A stretch of DNA of 64,000 bases from Bradyrhizobium sp. 200 (GCF_023100945.1 NZ_CP064689.1:3020001-3084000); one strand, 5' to 3'. Positions 1 to 8,642 are shown, counted from the stretch's first letter. Notes: generated by a model not told the origin, from the sequence alone. Numbers and translations are program-made.

Positions 1-300
1 GGCCAGCGGCACCAGCCCGCCGCTGACGCCGGCATTGGCCCAGATCGCATCGAGCCTGCCATATTTCGCGACCGCCTTGTCGATGAACGCCTTCACGTCG
101 GTTTCCGAACCCGCATCCGCCATCACCGCCTCGACGGTGCCGCCGGCATCGCTGACGAGCTTGGCGGTTTCCTTCACGCCCTCGGTGCGGTCGACGATGA
201 TGAGCTTTGCCCCTTCCTTGGAGAACAGCACCGACGCGGCGCGCCCGATGCCGCTGCCAGCGCCTGTAATGACGACGGATTTGCCTTCGAGGCGGCCCAT
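1..300 (-). CDS. SDR-family NAD(P)-dependent oxidoreductase, partial
   Basis: The gene reads leftwards from an ATG at 300 and runs off the window edge, so only about the first 100 residues are present. The N-terminus reads MGRLEGKSVVITGAGSGIGR, which contains the glycine-rich TGxxxGIG dinucleotide-binding motif of classical short-chain dehydrogenases. The catalytic Ser-Tyr-Lys residues lie outside the window, so the substrate cannot be guessed. It is divergent from the histidine phosphatase gene at 440, with about 140 bases between them that must hold both promoters. A second, complete SDR lies at 1220, which suggests a small catabolic or acyl-modifying locus, but that is inference. Confidence 0.9.
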   Translation of the reverse strand, partial: MGRLEGKSVVITGAGSGIGRAASVLFSKEGAKLIIVDRTEGVKETAKLVSDAGGTVEAVMADAGSETDVKAFIDKAVAKYGRLDAIWANAGVSGGLVPLA

Positions 301-439
301 GAGTTTCTCCCTGTGGTGTTATGCGCGTCGGCGTCTGCCGCCTTGCGGAATTCAAACAGAATTTCAAACGTCTGAAGCACTTGAGACGATGTATGCTCTG
401 ACGTACAGCGACAACGAACAGTATTGAAGGGCTTTCGCG

Positions 440-1147
440 ATGTCCAATCCAGACAAGGCAAACGTGATCGTCACGCGGTGGTGGTGGGTGCGTCATGCGC
501 CGGTGCGCGGTGACGGCGGCAACATCTACGGCCAGGCGGACATTGAGTGCGATACCGGCGACATCGAGGTGTTCGAGGCGGTCGCCAAGATGCTGCCGCG
601 CAATGCGGTCTGGTATGCAAGCAATCTGAAGCGCACGCATCAGACGGCGGAAGCGATCTGGGCCGCCGGCTTTCCGAAGCCCGCGAATATGATCAAGGAT
701 GCGGCATTCGCCGAACTGCATCTCGGCGAGTGGCAGGGCATGAACCGCGCCGCGTTTCTCGCGAGCCGTCCCCCCGGCAATAACTGGTTTGCCGACGTCA
801 ATGAGCCTGCACCCGGTGGCGAGAGTTTTATGGACCTTTACACCCGCGTCTGCCGCGCGATCGTGCGGATCAACGTTGCAGAGGCGGGCAAGGACGTGAT
901 CGCGGTCGCCCATGGCGGCGTGATCAGGGCCGCGGTCGGTCTCGCGCTCGGCGGCCAGCCGGACCGTGGCCTTTCCTTCGATATCGATAATGTCTCGGTG
1001 ACGCGGCTCGATCATGTAGCGGCGCCGAACCTTTCCACCTGGCGGCTGCCGATGGTGAACCAGCAGCCCTGGATTGCCGACCCGCGCCACGCCGCGATGC
1101 ATCAGCCGGCCGGGCCGGAGGTCAGGCCGACGACCAAGCTCGCGTGA
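440..1147 (+). CDS. histidine phosphatase family protein
   Basis: A 235-residue cytosolic protein of the phosphoglycerate-mutase-like (histidine phosphatase) superfamily. The phosphoacceptor motif R18-H19-A-P is near the N-terminus, and the second catalytic histidine sits in VAHGGVIRAA near residue 155. An acidic residue in AELHLGEWQG near residue 95 matches the usual proton donor region. Members range from cofactor-dependent mutases to small-molecule phosphatases such as alpha-ribazole phosphatase. The sequence does not decide between them, although the short length argues for a phosphatase. GAAGGG at 426-431 supports the ATG at 440. It is followed by an SDR gene 72 bases downstream on the same strand. 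Confidence 0.9.
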   Translation: MSNPDKANVIVTRWWWVRHAPVRGDGGNIYGQADIECDTGDIEVFEAVAKMLPRNAVWYASNLKRTHQTAEAIWAAGFPKPANMIKDAAFAELHLGEWQGMNRAAFLASRPPGNNWFADVNEPAPGGESFMDLYTRVCRAIVRINVAEAGKDVIAVAHGGVIRAAVGLALGGQPDRGLSFDIDNVSVTRLDHVAAPNLSTWRLPMVNQQPWIADPRHAAMHQPAGPEVRPTTKLA

Positions 1148-1219
1148 GGCAGTTGTCGTCATCTCCGAACGCTGCTTAGCTCAATACAGAATATAAAACC
1201 TCACATCTGGGAGAGAGAC

Positions 1220-1987
1220 ATGACCCTGTTCGATATGTCGGGAAAAGTCGCCGTCATCACCGGCTCCACCCGCGGCATCGGCCGCGCCATCGCCGAGCGC
1301 ATGGCCGAGCACGGCGCCAAGGTCGTGATCTCCTCGCGCAAGCAGGACGTCTGCGACCAGGTCACCAAGGAGGTCAACGAAAAGTTCGGCAAGGGAACGG
1401 CGGTTGCGATCGCCGCGAACATTTCCAGCAAGGAAAACCTGCAGAACCTCGTCGACGAGTCCAACCGCGTCTTCGGCAAGATCGACGTGCTGGTCTGCAA
1501 CGCCGCGTCCAATCCCTATTACGGTCCGCTCGGCGGCATTTCCGATGACCAGTTCCGAAAAATCCTCGACAATAACATCGTCGCCAACAACTGGCTGATC
1601 AACATGGTGGTGCCGCAGATGATCGAGCGCAAGGACGGCTCGATCGTGATCGTGTCCTCGATCGGCGGCCTGAAGGGGTCGACCGTGCTCGGCGCCTACG
1701 CGATCTCGAAGGCGGCCGACATGCAGCTCGCGCGCAATCTCGCCTGCGAATACGGCAAGCACAACATCCGCGTGAATTGCATCGCGCCCGGCCTGATCAA
1801 GACCGACTTTGCGAAGGCGCTGTGGGATAATCCGGAGACGCTAAAGGCGTCCACCGCGCGCTCGCCGCTGCTCCGCATCGGCGTGCCCGACGAGATCGCG
1901 GGCGCTGCGGTGCTAATGGGATCGAAGGCCGGCGACTTCATGACCGGCCAGACCATCGTGATCGACGGCGGCGCGACGATCAGTTGA
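1220..1987 (+). CDS. SDR-family oxidoreductase
   Basis: A complete 255-residue classical short-chain dehydrogenase/reductase. The cofactor motif TGSTRGIG spans residues 14-21, the NNA-like motif is CNAAS near residue 93, and the catalytic residues are Ser146/147, Tyr160 and Lys164 (YAISK). The C-terminal FMTGQTIVIDGGATIS is the usual substrate-loop ending of FabG-like enzymes. A strong ribosome binding site (GGGAGAGAGAC) precedes the ATG. Enzymes of this type reduce 3-oxoacyl or related carbonyl substrates with NAD(P)H. The exact substrate is unknown, and there is no acyl-carrier-protein gene nearby to indicate fatty acid synthesis. Confidence 0.92.
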   Translation: MTLFDMSGKVAVITGSTRGIGRAIAERMAEHGAKVVISSRKQDVCDQVTKEVNEKFGKGTAVAIAANISSKENLQNLVDESNRVFGKIDVLVCNAASNPYYGPLGGISDDQFRKILDNNIVANNWLINMVVPQMIERKDGSIVIVSSIGGLKGSTVLGAYAISKAADMQLARNLACEYGKHNIRVNCIAPGLIKTDFAKALWDNPETLKASTARSPLLRIGVPDEIAGAAVLMGSKAGDFMTGQTIVIDGGATIS

Positions 1988-2100
1988 CGCGCTTTCGTCG
2001 GAGGGCGCTCGCGCGCATGTGAAGCGCGGCGTCAATTCGTGAGGTCCGGCTTGACCCGACGTGACATAGGCTTGTGGCCGGTGTCACGGGGGAGGCTGCG

Positions 2101-2517
2101 ATGTGCAAGCGTAAGTGGGTTGCAGGACTTGGCGCGGCGGGCCTGATATTTTTACCGGCGCTCGCGACCGCTGCCGATCAGCGCGATCTCTCCGGCGAAT
2201 ATGTGATGGCGGGCAAGGGCGTTGGCGCGAACGATTCACCCTATGTCGGCACTTGCACGCTCAGGGCCGTCGATACGCTCTACGAAGTGTCGTGCTTCAA
2301 CTCCGACACCCGACATACTTACACGGGTAGGGGCATCTCGCTCGGCGATCAGCTTTCGACCGTGATCGGAGATCTTCTGAAGGGCGATCACTCGGCGGTC
2401 TATGTCGGCGAGTACCTGGTGACGTATTTCGTGGCCGCGGATGGCGGCATGAAGGGGCGCTGGGTCCATGCCCAGTCCGGCGCGCATGGCGAAGAAACGT
2501 TGACGCCGAAGAGGTGA
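2101..2517 (+). CDS. small secreted protein of unknown function
   Basis: A 138-residue protein starting at the ATG at 2101, where GGGGGAGGCTGCG provides a Shine-Dalgarno sequence. An upstream in-frame start at 2074 would put extra polar residues before the signal sequence and is less likely. The N-terminus MCKRKWVAGLGAAGLIF is a basic then hydrophobic signal peptide, probably cleaved after ATAA near residue 25. The mature part is soluble, has two cysteines (Cys near residues 48 and 59) that could form a disulfide in the periplasm, and contains GEYVMAGKGVGAND and YVGEYLVTYF stretches suggesting a small beta-rich fold. I do not recognise the family. It ends 58 bases from the convergent serine hydrolase gene. 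Confidence 0.75.
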   Translation: MCKRKWVAGLGAAGLIFLPALATAADQRDLSGEYVMAGKGVGANDSPYVGTCTLRAVDTLYEVSCFNSDTRHTYTGRGISLGDQLSTVIGDLLKGDHSAVYVGEYLVTYFVAADGGMKGRWVHAQSGAHGEETLTPKR

Positions 2518-2575
2518 GTTGATCGTTGGTGACACGCCGGGATCGAGGCGCATTCACCAACGCACCGCGCCTGTC

Positions 2576-3799
2576 TCACTCCACCGCCGCGTACACCAGG
2601 TCCCGCAGCATGTTGCGGATATATTCGCGCTGGCCGGGGCCCTGCATCATGAACACCGCGAACAGGTTCTCGGCGGGATCGATGAAGAAGAACGTGCCGG
2701 CCATGCCGCTCCAGAAGAACTGGCCGAGCGAGCCCGGGAACGGCGCGATGCCCCGGTGGGTGCGGACGGCGAAGCCGAGGCCAAAACCGTGACCGGGCGG
2801 CATCAGCGGCGAGTCGACCTTCACGCCAGCGGTGAGGTGATCCGAGGCCATCAGCTCCAGCGTCTTGCGGCCGATGATCCTGTTGCCATCGAGCGCGCCG
2901 CCGTTGAGCAGCATCTGGCAGAAGCGCGCATAGTCCATGGTGGTGGAGACCAGCCCGCCGCCGCCGGACTCCATCGCAGGCTTCTCCAGCATGTTGAAGA
3001 GCTGCACCTTGTCGCCATTCCAGGGATCGGTGGCGAACGGCTCGGCGAGGCGGCCGGCATTCCCTTCCGAGGTATGGAACGCGGTCTCGGCCATCTGTAG
3101 CGGCGCCAGGATGCGTTCGGTCAGGAAAGCGCCGAGCGACTTGCCGGAGACGACTTCGATAATGCGGCCGAGCACGTCGGTCGAGCGGCTATAGTTCCAT
3201 TCCGCGCCCGGCTGGCACATCAGCGGCATGCCGGCGATCATGGTCGCGTGTTCGGCGTTGGTGATCTTGCGGCTGCGCAGCCGTGACTGCTGGTAGAGTT
3301 GCTGGACGAGGCCGTTGCCGGTGTGGTCGTAGGTCAGGCCGGACGTATGCCGCAGCAGGTCCTGGACGGTCATCTGCCGCTTGACCGGCACGAGGTCGAG
3401 CTTGCCGTCGTTCTCGACGCCGACCTTCTGCTCGGCAAACTCCGGAATGAATTTGGCCACGGGATCGCCCAGGACGAAGTGGCCATCCTCGACCAGCATC
3501 ATGATGCCGACCGAGACGATCGGCTTGGTCATTGAGAAAATGCGGAAGATGCTGTCATGCGCCATCGGCGTCGCCGCTGACGGGCTTTGGCGGCCGATCG
3601 CATCGAACCAGCCGATCTGGCCGCGCCGCGCCACCATCACGGTCGCGCCGGGGAGGGTTCCCTTGTCGACCTCGCGCTTGAAGGCGTCCGACATAAGCTG
3701 CAGGCGGGCGCTCGAGAGGCCGATGGTTTCCGGCTTGCCGTCGGGGAGAGAAGGGGTCTGGGGGGCGGATGCTGGCCGGGCGGCGGTCTGCGCGTTCAT
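2576..3799 (-). CDS. serine hydrolase, beta-lactamase / penicillin-binding-protein-like family
   Basis: A 407-residue protein of the class C beta-lactamase-like fold (EstB or D-aminopeptidase type). The nucleophile motif S89-M-T-K92 (SxxK) and the Tyr203-Ser-Arg motif at the position of YxN are visible, and a PGHGFGLGF segment stands in for the KTG-like strand. The chosen start is at 3799, preceded by GGGAGAGACC. An in-frame extension to 3934 lacks a good ribosome site and has non-homologous-looking sequence. No signal peptide is visible, so it is probably cytosolic. Members with this motif set are mostly esterases or transesterases acting on small esters, not antibiotic-resistance enzymes. 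It is convergent with the small secreted protein gene. Confidence 0.9.
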   Translation of the reverse strand: MNAQTAARPASAPQTPSLPDGKPETIGLSSARLQLMSDAFKREVDKGTLPGATVMVARRGQIGWFDAIGRQSPSAATPMAHDSIFRIFSMTKPIVSVGIMMLVEDGHFVLGDPVAKFIPEFAEQKVGVENDGKLDLVPVKRQMTVQDLLRHTSGLTYDHTGNGLVQQLYQQSRLRSRKITNAEHATMIAGMPLMCQPGAEWNYSRSTDVLGRIIEVVSGKSLGAFLTERILAPLQMAETAFHTSEGNAGRLAEPFATDPWNGDKVQLFNMLEKPAMESGGGGLVSTTMDYARFCQMLLNGGALDGNRIIGRKTLELMASDHLTAGVKVDSPLMPPGHGFGLGFAVRTHRGIAPFPGSLGQFFWSGMAGTFFFIDPAENLFAVFMMQGPGQREYIRNMLRDLVYAAVE

Positions 3800-3947
3800 G
3801 GTCTCTCCCGTTGCGCTTGTTGTTTGTGAGACCCAAGTCTGGCGCAGAAGGCGTGCTTTGGATAGGGCGCAAGCCGCTTCGCCCTTGCAATCGGGGCATG
3901 CCCTATGCTTGAAACGGCGCGAACCGGCGCACACGCCGGTTCCCTGC

Positions 3948-4023
3948 AGGAGTGTAGCTCAATTGGTAGAGCACCGGTCTCCAAAACCGGGGGTCGCAGG
4001 TTCGAGCCCTGCCACTCCTGCCA
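3948..4023 (+). tRNA. tRNA-Trp (anticodon CCA)
   Basis: A 76-base tRNA including an encoded 3' CCA. The acceptor stem pairs AGGAGTG (3948-3954) with CACTCCT (4013-4019), the discriminator base is G4020, and the T arm contains the standard GGTTCGAGCC. The anticodon loop reads CTCCAAA, so the anticodon is CCA. Placement of tRNA-Trp just upstream of secE-nusG is the usual arrangement in alphaproteobacteria and many other bacteria. Confidence 0.97.
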
Positions 4024-4055
4024 GCTAAATCAAATAGTTAGACCGATTTTCGAAC

Positions 4056-4241
4056 TTATGCGAAGAACGCGCTGAGCACAGCCACGTCCGATCGCGCCGG
4101 GGCCTCGCCCCGCAGATCGGCATCGATGACCCGCCGGCACGCATCCACCGTGAGGATGTCGCCGAGGTCGTTTGCCGCGTCGAGAACGGTCCAGGCCGTT
4201 TCGCCCGCGGGTCGTTCCTGGTCGTGGCCTAGCTGAGCCAT
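4056..4241 (-). CDS. small hypothetical protein (61 aa)
   Basis: A short open reading frame starting at the ATG at 4241, preceded on its strand by AAAGGGGCGAG about eight bases upstream. The product begins MAQLGHDQERPAGETAWTVL and ends in a small hydrophobic segment. It has a plausible soluble amino-acid composition with an acidic helix (VIDADLRGEAPARSD). The longer reading frame to 4493 looks non-coding before this ATG. I do not recognise a family. It lies opposite the secE leader, in a gap that otherwise holds only the secE promoter, so it could be a spurious frame. Confidence 0.4.
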   Translation of the reverse strand: MAQLGHDQERPAGETAWTVLDAANDLGDILTVDACRRVIDADLRGEAPARSDVAVLSAFFA

Positions 4242-4399
4242 GGTCAATCTCGCCCCTTTGGAGCCTGCAGGATAGCCGAGAGCTTTTAAGAACCGGATCG
4301 CGGCCTTGTAAGCATTTGAGGCACGGCGGTACTGGGGGATTAACCAATGACGGGGCCGGCCGCCCCGGGGGTGGTGGCAGCCCCGCGGCACCCCGTACC

Positions 4400-4428
4400 T
4401 TGACCTTTTGCCCGGCCGGCAGTAGATA
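4400..4428 (+). promoter_or_regulatory. sigma-70-type promoter for secE-nusG-rplKA
   Basis: TTGACC (4400-4405), a 17-base spacer and TAGATA (4423-4428) make a near-consensus housekeeping promoter about 170 bases upstream of secE. The -10 box lies in the loop of an inverted repeat: GGCCGGCAG at 4414-4422 and CTGCCGGCC at 4440-4448. Box spacing and quality are read directly from the sequence. Activity is inferred. Confidence 0.6.
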
Positions 4429-4448
4429 CCCGCCACCTGCTGCCGGCC
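4414..4448. repeat. inverted repeat overlapping the secE promoter
   Basis: The 9-base arms GGCCGGCAG and CTGCCGGCC are perfectly complementary and flank a 17-base centre that contains the presumed -10 box. It could act as an operator or as an RNA hairpin at the 5' end of the transcript. Confidence 0.5.
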
Positions 4449-4600
4449 CGCTAGATGCGGATATCCGGCGCGGCTTTGAATTCCCCCGAACAATCGAGCC
4501 CGCTTCGCGGCTCATCCTTCGAGAGAGGGCTGGGCGCCTGGAGGGCTGTTCGGATTCGCTTTAAATCGCAACCGTCTCACGAAGGACGCGGTAACCAACG

Positions 4601-4792
4601 ATGGCTTTCAGCCCGTTCAAATTCCTGCAGGAAGTGCGCTCGGAGACCGCCAAGGTCACCTGGCCGACGCGCCGCGAGACGACGATCACCACGATCATGG
4701 TGTTCGTGATGGTTGCATTGGCTTCGATCTTCTTTTTCATGTCGGATCTGGTCATCCGCTACGTTGTCACTTTCCTGCTGGGCGTCCACTGA
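4601..4792 (+). CDS. secE: preprotein translocase subunit SecE
   Basis: A 63-residue single-span SecE, the short form common outside enterobacteria. The conserved amphipathic segment FLQEVRSETAKVTWPTRRET precedes one membrane helix (about residues 33-58). SecE clamps SecY and stabilises the SecYEG channel in the inner membrane. Its TGA (4790-4792) overlaps the nusG ATG by one base, so the two are translationally coupled. The same gene pair, followed by rplK and rplA, is conserved across bacteria. SecY itself is encoded at 42636 in this window. Confidence 0.97.
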   Translation: MAFSPFKFLQEVRSETAKVTWPTRRETTITTIMVFVMVALASIFFFMSDLVIRYVVTFLLGVH

Positions 4793-5343
4793 TGAGCACC
4801 GGAACCCAAACCATGGACAAGCGCTGGTATATCGTTCACGCCTATTCGAATTTCGAGAAGAAGGTCTCGGAATCGATCCGGGAACAGGCGAAGCAGCGCG
4901 GTCTCGAGGATCTGTTCGAGCAGGTGCTGGTGCCGACCGAAAAGGTCACCGAGGTGCGCCGCGGCCGCAAGATCGACGCCGAGCGCAAGTTCTTCCCGGG
5001 CTATGTGCTGGTGAAGATGAAGCTGACCGACGAGGCGTTCCATCTCATCAAGAACACGCCCAAGGTGACCGGCTTCCTCGGCGCCGAAAACAAGCCGATG
5101 CCGATCTCCGAATCCGAGGCGATGCGGATCCTGCACCAGGTGCAGGAAGGCGTCGAACGCCCGAAGGCGTCGGTGTCGTTCGAAATCGGCGAGAACGTGC
5201 GCGTGGCCGATGGTCCGTTCGCGTCGTTCTCCGGCGTGGTTGAAGAAATTGACGAGGCGCGTTCGCGCGTGAAGGTCGCGGTGTCGATCTTCGGCCGCGC
5301 CACGCCCGTCGAACTGGAATTCGGTCAGGTCGAGAAGGTCTGA
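4792..5343 (+). CDS. nusG: transcription termination/antitermination protein NusG
   Basis: A 183-residue NusG. The NGN domain starts at RWYIVHAYSNFEKKV and contains FFPGYVLVKM. The C-terminal KOW domain starts near VRVADGPFASFSGVVEEID. NusG binds the RNA polymerase clamp, increases processivity and connects polymerase to Rho or to ribosomal protein S10. The ATG at 4792 overlaps the secE stop. A second possible start at 4813 (MDKRWYIV) would give 176 residues, nearer the size of other NusG proteins. The overlap favours the first start but is not decisive. Confidence 0.97.
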   Translation: MSTGTQTMDKRWYIVHAYSNFEKKVSESIREQAKQRGLEDLFEQVLVPTEKVTEVRRGRKIDAERKFFPGYVLVKMKLTDEAFHLIKNTPKVTGFLGAENKPMPISESEAMRILHQVQEGVERPKASVSFEIGENVRVADGPFASFSGVVEEIDEARSRVKVAVSIFGRATPVELEFGQVEKV

Positions 5344-5473
5344 TTGGAACGGCGCGAAGCTTGTCTTCGCGTCAACTAAGGCCGTGGGAGGAAGAGGGCG
5401 GTCGCCAACCGCGCTTCAACCGAACCACGGACCCTGAAACCGCCGGCCCCGGCCGGCACAACAGGAGTGATAC

Positions 5474-5902
5474 ATGGCAAAGAAAGTGACCGGATACCTG
5501 AAGCTTCAGGTCCCGGCCGGTGCGGCGAATCCTTCGCCCCCGATCGGTCCCGCGCTTGGTCAGCGCGGTCTCAACATCATGGAATTCTGCAAGGCGTTCA
5601 ACGCGCAGACGCAGAAGGAAGAAAAGAACACCCCGATCCCGGTGATCATCACCATCTATGCGGACCGTTCCTTCACCTTCGAGATGAAGACGCCGCCGAT
5701 GTCCCACTTCCTCAAGCAGGCCGCCAAGATCCAGTCCGGTTCGAAAGCCCCGGGCCGCGACAAGGCCGGCCAGGTGACACGCGCGCAGGTGCGCGAGATC
5801 GCCGAGAAGAAGATGAAGGATCTCAATTGCGATTCCATCGAGTCGGCCATGAAGATGGTCGAGGGCTCCGCCCGTTCGATGGGTCTGGAAGTTGCGGGGT
5901 AA
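5474..5902 (+). CDS. rplK: 50S ribosomal protein L11
   Basis: A 142-residue L11 with the N-terminal proline-rich switch segment ([19 protein letters not shown]) and the C-terminal rRNA-binding domain ending in [11 protein letters not shown]. It binds 23S rRNA at the GTPase-associated centre with L10 and is the target of thiostrepton-class drugs. CAGGAG lies just before the ATG. The 130-base nusG-rplK spacer contains a GC-rich palindrome (GCCGGCC...GGCCGGC at 5442-5457), a place where L1 could bind for the autoregulation known in other bacteria. That role is inferred. Confidence 0.98.
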   Translation: MAKKVTGYLKLQVPAGAANPSPPIGPALGQRGLNIMEFCKAFNAQTQKEEKNTPIPVIITIYADRSFTFEMKTPPMSHFLKQAAKIQSGSKAPGRDKAGQVTRAQVREIAEKKMKDLNCDSIESAMKMVEGSARSMGLEVAG

Positions 5903-5908
5903 CGGACC

Positions 5909-6601
5909 ATGGCAATCGGAAAACGTTTGAAGAAGGTCCGCGAGGGCATTGACCGCGAGAAGCTCTATCCGCTCGCGGATGCCATCAAGATGGTCAAGGA
6001 ACGCGCCACGTCGAAGTTCGACGAGACGATCGAGATCGCGATCAATCTCGGCGTCGATCCGCGTCACGCCGACCAGATGGTTCGCGGCGTCGTCAACCTG
6101 CCGAATGGCACCGGCCGCACCTTGCGCGTCGGCGTGTTCGCCCGCGGCGCCAAGGCGGAAGAAGCCAAGGCGGCGGGCGCTGACGTCGTCGGCGCCGAAG
6201 ACCTGGTCGAGAAGGTGCAGGGCGGCAACATCGATTTCGATCGCTGTATCGCCACTCCCGACATGATGCCGCTGGTCGGCCGGCTCGGTAAGGTGCTCGG
6301 CCCGCGCGGCATGATGCCGAACCCGAAGATCGGCACCGTGACGATGGACGTCGCCTCCGCCGTGAAGGGCGCCAAGGGCGGCTCGGTCGAATTCCGCGTC
6401 GAGAAGGCCGGCATCGTGCAGGCCGGCGTCGGCAAGGCGTCGTTCTCCGAGGAAAAGCTCGTGCAGAACGTGAAGGCGCTTGCCGATGCGGTGTCGAAGG
6501 CAAAGCCCGCCGGCGCCAAGGGCACCTACATCCAGCGCGTGGCGGTTTCCTCCACCATGGGCCCGGGCGTCAAGGTCGAACCGGGCACGCTGCTCGGCTA
6601 G
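5909..6601 (+). CDS. rplA: 50S ribosomal protein L1
   Basis: A 230-residue L1, full length. The family hallmark [16 protein letters not shown] is present in the second half. L1 forms the mobile L1 stalk that helps E-site tRNA leave, and in many bacteria represses its own rplKA mRNA. The ATG lies six bases after the rplK stop. The operon ends in the strong hairpin at 6626. Confidence 0.98.
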   Translation: MAIGKRLKKVREGIDREKLYPLADAIKMVKERATSKFDETIEIAINLGVDPRHADQMVRGVVNLPNGTGRTLRVGVFARGAKAEEAKAAGADVVGAEDLVEKVQGGNIDFDRCIATPDMMPLVGRLGKVLGPRGMMPNPKIGTVTMDVASAVKGAKGGSVEFRVEKAGIVQAGVGKASFSEEKLVQNVKALADAVSKAKPAGAKGTYIQRVAVSSTMGPGVKVEPGTLLG

Positions 6602-6625
6602 TTGCTCGCGGTTTACGTGAATAAA

Positions 6626-6659
6626 AAAGGGCGGAATCGGGTAACCGATTCCGCCCTTT
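6626..6659 (+). terminator. intrinsic terminator after rplA
   Basis: AAAGGGCGGAATCGG (6626-6640) pairs perfectly with CCGATTCCGCCCTTT (6645-6659) around a GTAA loop. A-rich sequence to the left and a short T run to the right let it work in either direction. It closes the secE-nusG-rplKA transcript. Confidence 0.85.
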
Positions 6660-6720
6660 GCGTTTGATGCGGCATTTGCGTAATCGTCGCGGCGCCGGAC
6701 TTGTCCAAGAAGGAACAACA

Positions 6721-7674
6721 ATGCCCGAAAAGGTCCTGATCTATTCGCGCTTCCCAAAAGCCCAGATGGAGCGTTTCGGCGAGCGTTTTGAACTCCTGAA
6801 CGCCGCCGGCAAGCCGCCAAATGAAGTGTTCTCCGCAGGGCAGCTCGCAGGCATTCGCGCGATGATCACCGCAGGCGGCACGCCGCTCGGCGCTGCCGCC
6901 ATGGATCTTCTGCCGAAGCTCGGCGCCATAGTCTGCTACGGCACCGGCTATGATGGCGTCGATCTCGAAGCCGCCGCAAAGCGTAAGATTGCGGTCGGTC
7001 ACAGCCCCGGTGCGAACGCAGCCTCCGTCGCCGATATCGCGGTTACCCTGATGCTGGCGGCCACGCGGCGATTGCTCGCAGCCGATGACTATGTGCGCGG
7101 TGGAAGCTGGGCTGCCGCGAAACCTTCGCCGATGATGCGCCCGCAAGCCGGCATGCTCGGCCGCAAGATCGGCGTCTACGGCATGGGAGAAATCGGCCGC
7201 AAGATTGCTGCGCGGGTTACCGCCTTCGAGACCGAGGTCGGCTACTTCAGCCGCAGCAAACATGACGTGCCGTATCAATACTTCTCGAGCCTCGATGCCC
7301 TTGCCGAATGGTGCAGCGTCCTGATGATTGCGGTGCGCGCGGGGGCGGATACAAATCACGCCGTCGATGCCAACATCCTGCGCAAGCTTGGCAAGGACGG
7401 CTACGTCGTCAATATTTCGCGCGGCTCGGTCATCGATCAGCCGGCGCTGGTTGCGGCGCTGACCGATCAGAGCATCGCCGGCGCGGGTCTCGATGTGTAT
7501 GCGAAGGAGCCGCACGCGCCTGATACGCTGACGGCGCTGCCCAACGTCGTGCTCTCGCCGCACATCGGCGGCCATACGCTGGAGTCCCATGTGGCGATGC
7601 AGAACTGCGTGATCGCCAATCTCGACGCGTTCTTCGCCGGCAAACCGCTGCCGTATGGGGTGAAACTCGGCTGA
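6721..7674 (+). CDS. D-isomer-specific 2-hydroxyacid dehydrogenase
   Basis: A 317-residue NAD(P)-dependent dehydrogenase of the glyoxylate/hydroxypyruvate reductase class. The Rossmann motif GMGEIG is at residues 154-159. The catalytic triad is visible as Arg in AVRAGAD, Glu in YAKEPHAPD and His in SPHIGGHT. An AAGGAAC ribosome site precedes the ATG at 6721. An in-frame start at 6658 would lie within the rplA terminator and is rejected. It reduces a 2-oxoacid such as glyoxylate or hydroxypyruvate to the D-hydroxyacid. The precise substrate is inferred only from the family. It is convergent with the ECF sigma factor operon. Confidence 0.92.
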   Translation: MPEKVLIYSRFPKAQMERFGERFELLNAAGKPPNEVFSAGQLAGIRAMITAGGTPLGAAAMDLLPKLGAIVCYGTGYDGVDLEAAAKRKIAVGHSPGANAASVADIAVTLMLAATRRLLAADDYVRGGSWAAAKPSPMMRPQAGMLGRKIGVYGMGEIGRKIAARVTAFETEVGYFSRSKHDVPYQYFSSLDALAEWCSVLMIAVRAGADTNHAVDANILRKLGKDGYVVNISRGSVIDQPALVAALTDQSIAGAGLDVYAKEPHAPDTLTALPNVVLSPHIGGHTLESHVAMQNCVIANLDAFFAGKPLPYGVKLG

Positions 7675-7748
7675 TCGCGCGCCGAGTTCGAGGGCCCGGA
7701 CACGAAATCGCGAAAACAACCCCATGCAAAGTAGAATGGACCCCGATT

Positions 7749-8642
7749 CTAGTGCCGGGAAGCCGATGGCAGATGGCGCAGCTTGTCGGGATTGCGGACG
7801 ATATAGATCGCGGCGATTTTCTCGCCGTCGATCGCCATGCTCAGGGTGAGGTCGAGTTCGCCGTCCAGATAGAGCAGGGCGCCCACCGCGCCGTTGATAA
7901 CAGCCGGCTCGATCCGGACATCCTGGCTGGCGATCTTGCCGGCAAGGCCGATGAAGAAGCGCGCGACCTTGTCGGCGCCGATGATCGGGTTGCGCGCCGC
8001 GAACTTGCGGCCGCCGCCATCGGTAATCGCCACCGCATCCTCGCGCAGCAATTCGGCGAGCTGTCTGACATTACCGCTGGCAACCGCGTCGCTGAAAGCC
8101 TGCAGCAGGCGCGCGTGACTGTCCGGCGTCGCCGCGGGTGCCGGGCGATTGTCGCGCACGGCGCGGCGGGCCCGTGAGGCCAATTGCCGGCAGGACGCCT
8201 CGGTGCGGTCGAGCATGGCGGCGATTTCGGAAAACGGCGTGTCGAACACGTCGTGAAGCAGGAAGGCCGCGCGCTCCATCGGCGACAGCCGGTCCAGCGC
8301 CAGCAGCAATGCGAACGACAGGTCGTCGGCGAGTTCAGTGGCGGCCTCGGCCGACAGGCCCTCCGCATCGAACACGGGCTCGGGCAGCCATGGCCCGATA
8401 TAGATCTCCCGCTGTGCCTTTGCGCTCTTCAGGCGGTCGAGACAAAGCCGGGTCACCACGGTGACGAGAAAAGCTTCCACGTTGTGGACGTCCTGGGCGC
8501 CGGCAAAGCGGAGATAGGCGTCCTGCACGACGTCTTCCGAATCGCTGCGGCTGCCGAGCATGCGATAGGCGAGCCCGAGCAGGCGCCCGCGATGGGGCGC
8601 CAGCGGATCGTCATCATGCGGCCTGTTTGACGACATCGACAT
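7749..8642 (-). CDS. ECF41-type RNA polymerase sigma factor with SnoaL-like C-terminal domain
   Basis: A 297-residue extracytoplasmic-function sigma factor. Region 2 (HRGRLLGLAYRMLGS) is near the N-terminus, followed by region 4 (PFSEIAAMLDRTEASCRQLA) and then about 100 residues of SnoaL/NTF2-like fold. Three signatures of the ECF41 group are visible: WLPEP in the linker, DGGGRK in the extension and NPDKLR at the C-terminus. In this group the fused domain controls sigma activity, replacing an anti-sigma factor. The start at 8642 (or 8636) overlaps the preceding gene's 3' end by 23-29 bases. The upstream partner is a CxxC AhpD-like protein, the classic ECF41 neighbour. A matching promoter lies at 9538-9564. 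Confidence 0.93.
   Translation of the reverse strand: MSMSSNRPHDDDPLAPHRGRLLGLAYRMLGSRSDSEDVVQDAYLRFAGAQDVHNVEAFLVTVVTRLCLDRLKSAKAQREIYIGPWLPEPVFDAEGLSAEAATELADDLSFALLLALDRLSPMERAAFLLHDVFDTPFSEIAAMLDRTEASCRQLASRARRAVRDNRPAPAATPDSHARLLQAFSDAVASGNVRQLAELLREDAVAITDGGGRKFAARNPIIGADKVARFFIGLAGKIASQDVRIEPAVINGAVGALLYLDGELDLTLSMAIDGEKIAAIYIVRNPDKLRHLPSASRH

Noticed and set aside
2576..3799. Serine hydrolase as an antibiotic-resistance beta-lactamase
   Set aside because: It lacks a signal peptide and has YSR instead of YxN and no KTG. It is more like an esterase.
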